A stretch of 20,041 bases of DNA from Rhodoferax sp. UBA4409. Its GTDB lineage: Bacteria > Pseudomonadota > Gammaproteobacteria > Burkholderiales > Burkholderiaceae_C. The notes beneath the pieces were generated by a model. The model searched no databases. It was not told the DNA's origin and worked only from the letters and a program-made list of their open reading frames with translations. The stretch is taken from assembly GCA_002390825.1 (NCBI GenBank), contig DGQR01000096.1, positions 1 through 20,041 on the forward strand, in the 5' to 3' direction. Made by a program: the position numbers and the translations under genes. Below, one piece after another: positions 10,839 to 19,062 of this stretch (position 1 is its first letter; each line of letters starts with the position of its first letter).

Positions 10839-12923
10839 TCAAGTCAAAAGCATGAGGCTGTCAGCCTGCAACGATATGACATTGCCAACCACCGGGACGC
10901 CTTCTGAGGGCACCTCCGGACGGGCGGAATCCAACACCACGCGCCAGGCACCTTGCGGTAAGCAAAAGACCTGCTCGTGGGGACTGGGATTGAGGAGAAG
11001 CAACACCGCATCCGGCGAGCCGGCCTGAAGGGCGACCGCCATGGCGCCGCCGTGGGGGGTATCCCAATCAGCGGGCTGCAAGGGACGGCCGTCCGGCAAG
11101 GCCCAAGTAGCTACAGGGCCGCAACCGGCGGACTCCGCGCTGCTGCGCCACCAACCGCCGGCTTGTAGTGCCGGCAGTTGCCGGCGCAAGGCAATCGCGC
11201 GGGCCCAGAAAGCGGTTTCATGTTGGGCAGAAGCGTCCCAGCGCAACCAGGTCGTGGCATTGTCTTGGCAGTAGGCGTTGTTGTTGCCGCCTTGGGTGTG
11301 GCCGAGCTCGTCGCCGGCCAGCAGCATGGGGGTACCCAAGGACAAAACCGTGGCTGCCAGCAAGGTGCGGCGGTGCCGGGCCCGGGCCTCTAGCACCGCA
11401 GGCAGGTCGCTGGCGCCCTCGACGCCGTGGTTGACGCTCAAGTTGTGGCCATGGCCATCGCGGTTGTGCTCGCCGTTGGCCTGGTTGTGGCGTTCGCAGT
11501 AGCTCACGACGTCCATCAAATTGAAGCCATCGTGGGCCGTCACAAAATTCACGCTGCTATAAGCAGCACGTTGCCCACGGGCAAATGCATCCGCCGAGCC
11601 GGCCAAGTGATGGGCCAAGGCACCCCGGCTGGCGCCATGCCGCAGCCATGCGCTGCGCTGGGTATCGCGGAAACGGTCATTCCACTCGAGCCACCCGTGC
11701 GGAAAAGCGCCTAGCTGGTAGCCACCGGGCCCGATGTCCCAAGGCTCCGCCACCATCAGGCGATTGCGCAACACCGGGTCTTGGGCCACAGCCAACAACC
11801 ACGGGGCGTGTGGCTGGAAGCGGTAGCCGGCGTCTTGTGATCCACGCGCCATGACAGGCGCGAGGTCAAAGCGAAAACCATCGACCCCAAAGTCCTGCAC
11901 CCAGGTGCGCAAGCTATCCATCACGGTGCGCAGCACGATCGGGTGGTTGAGATTGACGCAGTTGCCGCAGCCTGTCCAATTGATGTAGCGGGCAGGATCT
12001 ACGGGCTCCAGGTGGTAATAGGTGGCGTTGGCAATGCCGCGCAGGCTCAGCAGCGGGCCGAACTCATCGGTCTCAGCCGTGTGGTTGTAGACCACATCAA
12101 GAATCACTTCCAAGCCTGCGGCGTGCAAAGCATCGACCATGGCACGGAATTCCGAGCGCGGGCTGCTGCCCGGTGTGCCGCTCCAGTAGCGCGGCTCAGG
12201 CGCGCTCCAGGCAATGGGGCTGTAGCCCCAGTAATTGCTGAGCCCCAGGTGCTGCAAACGCTCTTCGTCAGCGCGCGCGGCCACCGGCATCACACTCACG
12301 GTGGTAATGCCCAGGGCCTTCAAATGTGCAATGGCTGCCGGATGCGCCAAGCCGGCATAGGTGCCACGCAAATGCGGCGACACTTCAGGGTGCAACTGGG
12401 TGAAGCCCTTGATGTGCAGTTCATACAGCACCCGCTGCGAGGGATCAATCTTTGGCCCCGCACTTGCGGGCGGCAAGGCGCTCACTACCCGGGCTTTGAG
12501 CGCGGTGGCTGCGTTGTCCCGTGAGTCAGGCGGCTGCACGCCGCGGGCGCTTTCAGGGGTATGGGCCCAATGCAGGTCTGATCCGTCGTAACGGCCCACG
12601 ACCTCCAAGGCATAGGGGTCGAGCAACATCTTGGCCGGATTGAACCGATGTCCCTGCGTGGGAGCCCAAGGACCGTGAACCCGGTATCCATACACTTGCC
12701 CTGCCCCTGCGCCGGGCAATAGCCCATGCCAGACCGGCCCGGTGCGCACCGGCAACAGGATGCGCTGCAGCTCGGTGGTGCCGGTGTCGTCAAACAGGCA
12801 CAGCTCCACGCGTGTGGCATCTGGAGCCGCCAGCGCGAAGTTCACACCGTCTGCAGTGAGGCTCGCGCCCCACGCAGAGGCAGAGCCCGGCAACAAAGTC
12901 GTCAAAGGCATAGAAAGACTCAT
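10839..12923 (-). CDS. glgX: Glycogen debranching enzyme (isoamylase type)
   Basis: GlgX hydrolyses the alpha-1,6 bonds of the short limit-dextrin branches left by GlgP, releasing malto-oligosaccharides. It is a GH13 enzyme with an N-terminal CBM48-like domain (roughly residues 5-110) and then the catalytic barrel. Conserved regions are VILDVVYNHTAETDEFGP (I), DGFRFDLAPVM with nucleophile Asp353 (II), LMVAEPWDIGPGGYQLG with acid/base Glu393 (III), and NFVTAHDGFNLMDVVSY (IV). The protein is 694 aa, slightly longer than E. coli GlgX (657 aa). The frame extends upstream to 12950, but the ATG at 12923 is chosen. It forms an ATGA overlap with the glgB stop, and a GGAG lies 4 nt before it, inside the last glgB codons. 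Translation is probably coupled to glgB. Confidence 0.95.
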   Translation of the reverse strand: MSLSMPLTTLLPGSASAWGASLTADGVNFALAAPDATRVELCLFDDTGTTELQRILLPVRTGPVWHGLLPGAGAGQVYGYRVHGPWAPTQGHRFNPAKMLLDPYALEVVGRYDGSDLHWAHTPESARGVQPPDSRDNAATALKARVVSALPPASAGPKIDPSQRVLYELHIKGFTQLHPEVSPHLRGTYAGLAHPAAIAHLKALGITTVSVMPVAARADEERLQHLGLSNYWGYSPIAWSAPEPRYWSGTPGSSPRSEFRAMVDALHAAGLEVILDVVYNHTAETDEFGPLLSLRGIANATYYHLEPVDPARYINWTGCGNCVNLNHPIVLRTVMDSLRTWVQDFGVDGFRFDLAPVMARGSQDAGYRFQPHAPWLLAVAQDPVLRNRLMVAEPWDIGPGGYQLGAFPHGWLEWNDRFRDTQRSAWLRHGASRGALAHHLAGSADAFARGQRAAYSSVNFVTAHDGFNLMDVVSYCERHNQANGEHNRDGHGHNLSVNHGVEGASDLPAVLEARARHRRTLLAATVLSLGTPMLLAGDELGHTQGGNNNAYCQDNATTWLRWDASAQHETAFWARAIALRRQLPALQAGGWWRSSAESAGCGPVATWALPDGRPLQPADWDTPHGGAMAVALQAGSPDAVLLLLNPSPHEQVFCLPQGAWRVVLDSARPEVPSEGVPVVGNVISLQADSLMLLT

Positions 12924-15106
12924 TCTTCTCCGGGAACGAGCACAAGGCATGCCAAGGGCGGCAAAGTGATAACCAGCGACTGGCCATGGTGGTGCGCCGC
13001 TACCAGCTCGGTGCTGCGGGCACCTGAACTCAGGCTGCTACCGCCGTAAACCCCATTGTCGGTATTGATGACTTCGCGCCACGCGCCGGCCACCGGCACG
13101 CCGATGCGGTAGCCCGGCCGTGGCACAGGCGTGAAATTGCACACCACCACCACGACCCGGCCGTCGAGGGCGCGGCGCTGGAAGGCAATGACGGATTGGG
13201 CTGCATCGTCATGGGCAATCCAGGCAAAGCCGTCTGGCTCGATATCTTGCTCATGCATCGCAGGGAACGCGCGGTACACCCGGTTCAAGTCACGCACCAG
13301 CCTTTGCACGCCCTGATGCCGAAGGTCCTGCTCCAAGTCCCACGGCAACTGGGCGCCATCGGCCCATTCGGTGGGCTGGGCCAACTCCCCGCCCATAAAC
13401 AGCAATTTCTTGCCGGGGTAGGCCCACATGAAACCGTACAACGCGCGCAGATTGGCGAATTTTTGCCACTCATCACCGGGCATCTTGCCTAGCAAAGACG
13501 CTTTGCCGTGCACTACTTCGTCGTGAGAGAGTGGCAGCACAAAGTTCTCTGTGAAGGCATACATCAGCCCGAAAGTGAGCTGGTTCTGGTGGTACTTGCG
13601 GTGCACGCCGTCCATGGACGCGTACTGCAGGGTGTCGTGCATCCAGCCCATGTTCCATTTGTAATGAAAGCCCAAGCCGCCACTTTGCAAGTCCGGCGAT
13701 GGCGGCCGACTCACGCCGGGGAAGGCGGTGGATTCCTCTGCCAACGTAATGGCGCCAGGGCGCTCAGTGCCCACCACATGGTTCATGCGGCGCAGAAATT
13801 CGATCGCCTCCAGGTTCTCGCGACCGCCGTGTTTATTGGGTATCCACTGCCCTGCGGCGCGGCTGTAGTCGCGGTAGAGCATGGAAGCGACCGCATCCAC
13901 CCGCAGACCATCGATACCGAAACGCTCCAGCCAGTACAAAGCATTACTCACCAAAAAGTTGCGCACTTCGGTGCGACCGAAGTTGTAGATCAGGGTGTTC
14001 CAGTCCTGGTGAAAACCTTCTTTGGGATCGGCGTACTCATACAGGTGGGTGCCATCAAATTCGGCCAGTCCGTGAGCATCACTCGGGAAGTGCGCAGGCA
14101 CCCAGTCCAAAATAACACCGAGGCCCGCGTGATGCGCCGCATCCACAAAGTACTGGAAGTCTTCGGGCGACCCGAAGCGCGACGTAGGTGCAAAAAGACC
14201 CAAGGGCTGGTAGCCCCAGGATCCGTCAAAGGGGTGCTCGCTGACCGGCAACAACTCCAAATGGGTGAAACCCATCTCGCGCGCATAGGGCACCAGGGTG
14301 TCCGCCAACTCACGATAGTTCAGCCACCGCCAGCCGTCGGCTTTGCGCCATGAGCCCAAGTGCACCTCGTACACGCTCAAAGGCTGGTGCAGCCCGTTAG
14401 CCTTTTGCCGGTCTGCACGCATCGGCAACCGGGGCGGCAAGCCTGCGACGATGCTGGCGGTATCAGGCCGGAGTTGGGCGGCAAATGCAAACGGATCGGC
14501 CTTGGTGGTGATCGCGCCTTGTGCATTCCACAGTTCAAATTTGTAGGCATCGCCCTTGCCGACATGAGGCACGAAGATTTCCCACACACCACATTCATGG
14601 CGCAAGCGCATCAGATGACGGCGCCCGTCCCACCCATTGAAGGAGCCGACCACCGAGACACGCTGGGCATTCGGCGCCCAGACCGCGAAGCTGGTGCCGT
14701 CAATGCCGCACATCTGGACCGGGTGGGCACCGAGGCACTCGTACGGGCGCAGATGGGTGCCTTCCGCCAGCAGCCACAAATCCATATCCTGGAGGACAAC
14801 CGGAAAGCGGTAAGGATCTTCCAGCAAGGAAACGCCCGCTTCAGGATCCTGCCAAGAGACCTCCAGGCGGTAATCAGGGAAAGACGTTGCGCCGGGCAGC
14901 AACAGTGAGAAGACATCCGTGCCTTCGTGCCTTTGCAATTCGCCCAGCAGTCGGCCCGAAGCGCGATCCATAGCCCGAACCGTGCGCGCAGCGGGATACA
15001 GCGCAGTGATTTGCACACCGCCCTCAACGGTATGGGGCCCGAGAATGCTGAAAGGATCGGCATGTTGGGCCCGCATCAAGGCACCCAGGTCGTGGTCTGT
15101 CAGCAT
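12920..15106 (-). CDS. glgB: 1,4-alpha-glucan branching enzyme
   Basis: GlgB cuts an alpha-1,4 segment and rejoins it by an alpha-1,6 bond to create branches. The 728-aa length equals that of E. coli GlgB and the order of motifs is the same. An N1 domain begins MLTDHDLGALMRAQHADPFSILG. A CBM48 domain follows around YECLGAHPVQMCGIDGTSFAVWAPNAQRVS. Then comes the GH13 barrel with VILDWVPAHFPSD (I), DGLRVDAVASMLYRDYSR with nucleophile Asp404 (II), ITLAEESTAFPGVS with acid/base Glu457 (III), and LPLSHDEVVHGKASLLGKMPGD (IV). The C-terminal beta-domain ends in LPPLACLVLVPGEE. A GAGAG lies 4 nt before the ATG. It is the first gene of the cluster, so the operon promoter should lie in the 188 bp upstream. 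Confidence 0.97.
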   Translation of the reverse strand: MLTDHDLGALMRAQHADPFSILGPHTVEGGVQITALYPAARTVRAMDRASGRLLGELQRHEGTDVFSLLLPGATSFPDYRLEVSWQDPEAGVSLLEDPYRFPVVLQDMDLWLLAEGTHLRPYECLGAHPVQMCGIDGTSFAVWAPNAQRVSVVGSFNGWDGRRHLMRLRHECGVWEIFVPHVGKGDAYKFELWNAQGAITTKADPFAFAAQLRPDTASIVAGLPPRLPMRADRQKANGLHQPLSVYEVHLGSWRKADGWRWLNYRELADTLVPYAREMGFTHLELLPVSEHPFDGSWGYQPLGLFAPTSRFGSPEDFQYFVDAAHHAGLGVILDWVPAHFPSDAHGLAEFDGTHLYEYADPKEGFHQDWNTLIYNFGRTEVRNFLVSNALYWLERFGIDGLRVDAVASMLYRDYSRAAGQWIPNKHGGRENLEAIEFLRRMNHVVGTERPGAITLAEESTAFPGVSRPPSPDLQSGGLGFHYKWNMGWMHDTLQYASMDGVHRKYHQNQLTFGLMYAFTENFVLPLSHDEVVHGKASLLGKMPGDEWQKFANLRALYGFMWAYPGKKLLFMGGELAQPTEWADGAQLPWDLEQDLRHQGVQRLVRDLNRVYRAFPAMHEQDIEPDGFAWIAHDDAAQSVIAFQRRALDGRVVVVVCNFTPVPRPGYRIGVPVAGAWREVINTDNGVYGGSSLSSGARSTELVAAHHHGQSLVITLPPLACLVLVPGEE

Positions 15107-15294
15107 ATGTCTCTCACATTCACCCGTGGCGAGTCCGCGGGCTTGTCATTGGTTTAAATCACAGCTTATTGCATAAGTCTGCAAAAAACCGGTCACCGGA
15201 TGGCAAGCCGCACCAAAAGCGGAATTTTGTAACCGTTACCACCAAGAGTTACCAATATTGTGAAGGCTGAGCTGCCTCTAAAAAGGCTTGCCAA
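15107..15294 (-). promoter_or_regulatory. Probable promoter region of the glg operon
   Basis: This 188-bp gap lies between the gumN-type gene and glgB, both on the minus strand. It is more A+T-rich than the flanking genes. On the minus strand a possible -35 TTGGTA (15255-15250) and -10 TACAAA (15231-15226) are separated by 18 nt. A second weaker possibility is TTGCAG near 15185. The match to consensus is modest, so the promoter is an inference from position and composition. No clear intrinsic terminator for the gene upstream is present: a T5 run occurs after the stop, but without a stable stem. Confidence 0.45.
15229..15239. promoter_or_regulatory. Palindromic operator candidate upstream of glgB
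   Basis: GTAAC-C-GTTAC is a perfect 5+1+5 inverted repeat overlapping the candidate -10 element. A further GTTACC copy lies at 15248-15253, 13 bp from the GTTACC at 15235-15240. Operators of LacI/GalR-family repressors often have this kind of TAAC...GTTA symmetry, but no such regulator is encoded in the window and the identity of any binding protein is unknown. Confidence 0.35.
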
Positions 15295-16269
15295 TCAGGG
15301 TAAACGCTCGACCTGATAGCCCATTCGGCCTAACACTGCGGGCAAACCCCGATCTCCCGCCATGTGCAAACTCCCGACCGCAGCAAATACACGCTGTCCT
15401 GCACGGTGCATCGCGTCAATCTGCTGCGCCATTGCGGGGTTTCGTTGGTCCAAAAGCCGCTGCATCTGTAACTTCTCCATCGGAGTTACCACGCATTCAC
15501 ACCATTGCTCGTAGGTATCAAGGCGCTGCTGATCGCCGGACTCCCACATGCGCACCAGGTCCCGCAGGCTCTGGCGCGCGGTACCGGCCTCGAGCTCTCG
15601 CAACCCATCCTCCAGCATCCCGGTGGCCTCTGCTGCGTTGGCGGACAGCAAAGCTTGTAACTGCAGCTCGACGGTTTCCAAGGACACCACGGGCATGCCA
15701 CGTTGCCGGGCAAAAAGCGCTAAGTAGGTCTCAGATCCGAACTGCGCATCGAATCCATCCTGGCGCGCCAAAGCCAAGGCGACGCCCGACAACAGCAGTT
15801 CCGACGGGCTCGTGCCCACCGAAGTCACAGGTAGGCACTGCATTTGCAACTGGCGAACCAAACGCTGCCGCATATCGGGGGCGAGTGGCCACGAAGGCGC
15901 CTGCGCCAGCGCTACCCCCATGCGACGGGCGTTGTCAGGATCCAGCGGATCGAGCTCCAGCGCCAAGGTGCTTGCGTTCTGCAAAGCACTTGCCATTGCA
16001 GGACCCGCCGCCAACCAGGTGTCGCGGCCCACATGCAAGGTGCCATACAGATAGGAGCTGTGCCCGTTCCGAGTAACGCGCCAGAGAAATCCGCGATCCC
16101 GCGCCTGCGCCCGGGATGCAGCGAACATCTCGGCGCTCAAGGGCTTGCTCTCTGGCGGGCAGTCTACGGACCCGCCCTGAGCACGCGCATCCCGCGCGAC
16201 ACAGGCTAAACCTGCGAAAATTGCTATAAAAAGTAGAGCAACCTGCGCAAGCTTAGCGGGGGTAAACAC
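15295..16269 (-). CDS. Exported TraB/GumN-family protein
   Basis: The 324-aa protein begins at a GTG codon. Residues 1-30 form a Sec signal peptide: Lys6, a hydrophobic stretch VALLFIAIFAGLA, and DARA before Gln31, so it is probably periplasmic. The two hallmark motifs of the TraB/GumN (TIKI-like) family are present: YGTLHVG with His79 near the start, and AAVGSLHMAGDRGLPAVLGR with His302 near the end, followed by the usual terminal GYQVERL. Distant eukaryotic TIKI members are metalloproteases; the substrate of the bacterial ones is not established, so I assign no reaction. It starts 35 nt after the ygiQ-type gene and is probably cotranscribed with it. No good ribosome site is visible before the GTG, so the start is less certain than the domain. 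Confidence 0.85.
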   Translation of the reverse strand: MFTPAKLAQVALLFIAIFAGLACVARDARAQGGSVDCPPESKPLSAEMFAASRAQARDRGFLWRVTRNGHSSYLYGTLHVGRDTWLAAGPAMASALQNASTLALELDPLDPDNARRMGVALAQAPSWPLAPDMRQRLVRQLQMQCLPVTSVGTSPSELLLSGVALALARQDGFDAQFGSETYLALFARQRGMPVVSLETVELQLQALLSANAAEATGMLEDGLRELEAGTARQSLRDLVRMWESGDQQRLDTYEQWCECVVTPMEKLQMQRLLDQRNPAMAQQIDAMHRAGQRVFAAVGSLHMAGDRGLPAVLGRMGYQVERLP

Positions 16270-16304
16270 CCCAAAAGACCTGAAGGAAATCGCCTGACTC
16301 CGGA

Positions 16305-18767
16305 TTAGCGCGGCTTGCGGGCCGCTTTAAATGCCGGCTTCGGCGCCCCCGTATCGCGCGGGGGCAAACCGGTGTGCTGGGTCAGCAAGCGGCCTTTGAC
16401 CGGTGCCGCGGCCTTACCAAAAGGCTGCACCCGCCCCGCAACCGCCTTGACCGGCGCCACGGTGGAGTTCTTTTTGCGGGCGCTCTGGTACCCACCATCC
16501 ACCAGCGGCTGGAAGGTCGGAATTAGGTGGTGCTTGCCATTACCAATCAGGTCGGAGCGGCCCATAGTCTTGAGCGCCTCGCGCAACAGCGGCCAGTTGT
16601 TGGCATCGTGGTAGCGCAAAAACGCCTTGTGCAAACGGCGGCGTTTTTCGCCCCGCACGATGTCCACGGTCTCCTCTTCGCTCTGGGCGGTGCGATGCAC
16701 CCGCTTCAGGGTGTTGCGACCCGAGTGGTACATGGCCGTAGCGGTCGCCATGGGGCTCGGGTAGAAGGTCTGGACCTGGTCGGCACGGAAACCGTTTTTC
16801 TTGAGCCAGATGGCCAAGTTCATCATGTCTTCATCGCTGGTGCCGGGATGGGCTGCGATGAAGTACGGAATCAGATACTGCTTTTTGCCGGCTTCGGCGC
16901 TGAACTTCTCGAACAGCTGCTTGAACTTGTCGTAGCTGCCGATGCCCGGCTTCATCATCTTGGTGAGCGGGCCCTGCTCGGTGTGCTCAGGCGCGATCTT
17001 CAGATAGCCGCCCACGTGATGCTGCACCAGCTCTTTCACATACTCCGGGCTCTTCACTGCGAGGTCGTAACGCAAGCCGGAGCCGATCAGAATTTTCTTG
17101 ATGCCCTTGAGCGCACGCGCACGGCGGTAGATCTTGATCAGCGGGTCATGATTGGTCGTCAGGTTCTGGCAGATGCCGGGGTACACACAGCTGGGCTTGC
17201 GGCAGGCAGCTTCGATCTCGGGGCTACGGCAACCCAAGCGGTACATATTGGCGGTGGGGCCACCGAGGTCAGAAATCGTTCCGGTGAAGCCTTTCACCTT
17301 GTCGCGGATGTCTTCGACCTCTTTGATGATGGACTCTTCGGAGCGGCTCTGGATGATGCGGCCCTCGTGCTCAGTAATAGAGCAGAAGGTACAGCCGCCA
17401 AAGCAGCCGCGCATGATGTTCACGCTGAAGCGGATCATCTCCCAGGCCGGGATCTTGGTCGCGCCGTCATGGCCGCCGTTTTCATCGGCATAGGCTGCGT
17501 GCGGGCTGCGGGCGTAAGGCAGGTCAAACACAAAGTCCATCTCCGCGGTGGTGAGCGGGATCGGCGGCGGGTTGATCCACACGTCGCGCGCGGTCACACC
17601 CTCCCCGTGCGCCTGCACCAAGGCGCGGGCATTGCCGGGATTGGTCTCCAGATGCAGCACCCGGTTGGCGTGTGCGTAAAGCACCGGGTCACTTTTGACC
17701 TGCTCGTAGCTGGGCAAACGGATCACGGAGCGCTCGCGCGGTGGCACTTTGAGCTTGCCTTTGCCACTCGACAGCGCAGGGTTAGCGAAGAAGGTCAACG
17801 GTGCAATAGACGCATTGACTTCAGGTTGACCGTCTTTTTGGCCTGTAGCGCTCGTGGAATCTGCGCGAGCAGCTCCTGATTTCATAGCACCAGCTGCCTC
17901 AGCTGCTGCCGCAGTCGCTTGGGCCTCGTCGTCTTTGGCGCAAGTGGCACCGTTCTCGGCAGCCAACTCGCTGGTCGTCATGTAGGGGTTGACGTGGGCC
18001 TCAACCCGGCCAGGCTCATCCACCGTGGTCGACGTGATCTCGAACCAGTCTTTGCCGGACTCGTCATCCGGGCGACGCACAAAAGCGGTGCCCCGCACAT
18101 CGGTGATTTGCTCCACAGGCTCTTTGGCCGCCAGGCGGTGGGCAATCTCCACGATCGCACGCTCCGCATTGCCGTACAACAGCAGGTCGCACTTGGCATC
18201 TACGACGATGCTGCGGCGGACTTTGTCGCTCCAGTAGTCGTAATGCGCGATACGGCGCAGACTGCCCTCAATGCCGCCCAACACGATAGGCGTGTCTTTG
18301 AAGGCCTCACGGCAACGCTGGCTGTAGACGATGGCCGCACGGTCGGGGCGCTTGCCGCCCACATCGCCCGGGGTGTAAGCGTCGTCACTACGGATTTTGC
18401 GGTCTGCGGTGTAGCGGTTGATCATGGAGTCCATGTTGCCGCTGGTCACACCCCAGAACAGATTAGGTTTACCCAAGGCCTTGAAGGCCTCGGCACTGGT
18501 CCAGTCAGGCTGGGCAATGATGCCCACCCGGAAACCCTGCGACTCGAGCATCCGGCCGATCACGGCCATGCCGAAACTCGGGTGATCCACATAAGCATCG
18601 CCCGTGACGATGATGATGTCGCAACTGTCCCAACCGAGTTTGTCCATTTCTGCACGGCTCATGGGCAGGAAAGGGGCCGTGCCGAAGCGCGATGCCCAGT
18701 ACTTGCGGTAGCTGGTGATCGGTTTGGCGGCGCGCGCGAAGAAAGAGACGTCGAGGGGAGCGTTCAT
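16305..18767 (-). CDS. ygiQ: YgiQ family radical SAM protein
   Basis: This is a cytoplasmic radical S-adenosylmethionine enzyme of the YgiQ (UPF0313) family, whose reaction is unknown to me. The N-terminal part carries the strongly conserved FLPMSRAEMDKLGWDSCDI and VTGDAYVDHPSFG. The iron-sulfur site is MRGCFGGCTFCSITEHEGR with Cys455, Cys459 and Cys462. The later part has GLRYDLAVKSPEYVKELVQHH-type text and AAHPGTSDEDMMNLA. The chosen ATG at 18767 gives 820 aa, against 739 in E. coli. A TTG 24 nt upstream (18791) is possible but adds residues unlike the family. Much of the extra length is an Ala-rich insertion around residues 275-330, which includes a translated copy of an interspersed repeat, and a basic tail of about 60 residues at the C-terminus. 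The 35-nt gap to the GumN-type gene suggests one transcript. Confidence 0.93.
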   Translation of the reverse strand: MNAPLDVSFFARAAKPITSYRKYWASRFGTAPFLPMSRAEMDKLGWDSCDIIIVTGDAYVDHPSFGMAVIGRMLESQGFRVGIIAQPDWTSAEAFKALGKPNLFWGVTSGNMDSMINRYTADRKIRSDDAYTPGDVGGKRPDRAAIVYSQRCREAFKDTPIVLGGIEGSLRRIAHYDYWSDKVRRSIVVDAKCDLLLYGNAERAIVEIAHRLAAKEPVEQITDVRGTAFVRRPDDESGKDWFEITSTTVDEPGRVEAHVNPYMTTSELAAENGATCAKDDEAQATAAAAEAAGAMKSGAARADSTSATGQKDGQPEVNASIAPLTFFANPALSSGKGKLKVPPRERSVIRLPSYEQVKSDPVLYAHANRVLHLETNPGNARALVQAHGEGVTARDVWINPPPIPLTTAEMDFVFDLPYARSPHAAYADENGGHDGATKIPAWEMIRFSVNIMRGCFGGCTFCSITEHEGRIIQSRSEESIIKEVEDIRDKVKGFTGTISDLGGPTANMYRLGCRSPEIEAACRKPSCVYPGICQNLTTNHDPLIKIYRRARALKGIKKILIGSGLRYDLAVKSPEYVKELVQHHVGGYLKIAPEHTEQGPLTKMMKPGIGSYDKFKQLFEKFSAEAGKKQYLIPYFIAAHPGTSDEDMMNLAIWLKKNGFRADQVQTFYPSPMATATAMYHSGRNTLKRVHRTAQSEEETVDIVRGEKRRRLHKAFLRYHDANNWPLLREALKTMGRSDLIGNGKHHLIPTFQPLVDGGYQSARKKNSTVAPVKAVAGRVQPFGKAAAPVKGRLLTQHTGLPPRDTGAPKPAFKAARKPR
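17832..17888 (-). repeat. Interspersed repeat, copy B, inside ygiQ
   Basis: Read on the minus strand, the stretch begins GCTATGAAATCAGGAGCTGC, passes through TCGCGCAGATTCCACGAGCGC and ends GGCCAAAAAGAC. It spans exactly 57 bp (19 codons, residues 294-312 of the YgiQ protein) and keeps the frame open. The part 17838-17874 aligns without gaps to 3765-3801 in the opposite orientation, with 27 of 37 bases identical. It also fits, from memory, the interspersed repeat of Comamonadaceae. It lies in the low-complexity insertion between the N-terminal domain and the radical SAM domain. Confidence 0.65.
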
Positions 18768-18802
18768 GGGAGTCCGGGGGATAACCCGCAAGTGTAAGGT
18801 TT

Positions 18803-18818
18803 TGCGCTTCCCAGCGCA
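18803..18818 (-). other. Hairpin in the ygiQ leader, proximal
   Basis: TGCGCT and AGCGCA form a perfect 6-bp stem around a 4-nt loop, 35 nt before the chosen ygiQ ATG. On the minus strand it is followed by AAAACC, not a T-run. It could be a leader structure of the ygiQ transcript or an operator. Confidence 0.35.
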
Positions 18819-18822
18819 CTAG

Positions 18823-18842
18823 GTGGGGCTTCTTCGTCCCAC
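18823..18842 (-). other. Hairpin in the ygiQ leader, distal
   Basis: GTGGGGC (18823-18829) and GTCCCAC (18836-18842) pair over 7 bp, with one G-T wobble on the + strand and a 6-nt loop. It is 4 bp from the neighbouring hairpin. No T-run follows on either strand. Confidence 0.35.
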
Positions 18843-18958
18843 TGGCAATTCCGATTTTGAAGAGCGAGTCTCCAGCGGGACTGTGCGCATTCGGAAATTT
18901 CCCCGCACAACAGCTTCCGAAACCGCCAAAAGCATGTTTTTTACCGGTACAAACCCCC

Positions 18959-18980
18959 ATGCCCCATGAAGGGGCGGCAT
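18959..18980. other. Imperfect inverted repeat upstream of the binding-protein promoter
   Basis: ATGCCCC and GGGGCGGCAT surround a 5-nt ATGAA centre, pairing except for one bulged G. It lies just upstream of the likely -10 of the binding-protein gene, where the -35 would be expected, so it could be a regulator site. No regulator can be named. Confidence 0.3.
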
Positions 18981-19002
18981 CAAATTTGCTGTGGTTACCC
19001 CG

Positions 19003-19008
19003 TAGAAT
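19003..19008 (+). promoter_or_regulatory. Likely -10 element for the binding-protein gene
   Basis: TAGAAT matches the sigma-70 -10 consensus at five of six positions and lies 54 nt before the ATG. No good -35 is found at 16-18 nt (TCAAAT at 17 nt), so the promoter may need an activator. The leader contains ACCGG...CCGGT (19028-19042), a small hairpin, and the ribosome site AAGGA at 19051-19055, 7 nt before the ATG. Confidence 0.45.
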
Positions 19009-19062
19009 GATTTTTTCTTTACCCAACCACCGGCTCTGTCCGGTACATCAAAGGACTTTTCC

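Noticed and set aside
15275..15294. T5 run just after the GumN-type gene as an intrinsic terminator
   Set aside because: The preceding GGCAAGCC gives only a 3-bp stem with a 2-nt loop, which is not stable.
16216..16255. Possible third copy of the interspersed repeat (TTGCTATAAAAAGTAGAGCA, then CCTGCGCAAGC) within the signal peptide of the GumN-type gene
   Set aside because: Only the outer half resembles the repeat and gaps are needed to align it; the stretch is fully explained as signal-peptide coding sequence. It is worth rechecking with a proper consensus.
16527..17879. A 450-codon plus-strand frame opposite ygiQ
   Set aside because: It is a shadow frame; the minus strand encodes the conserved CxxxCxxC radical SAM protein.
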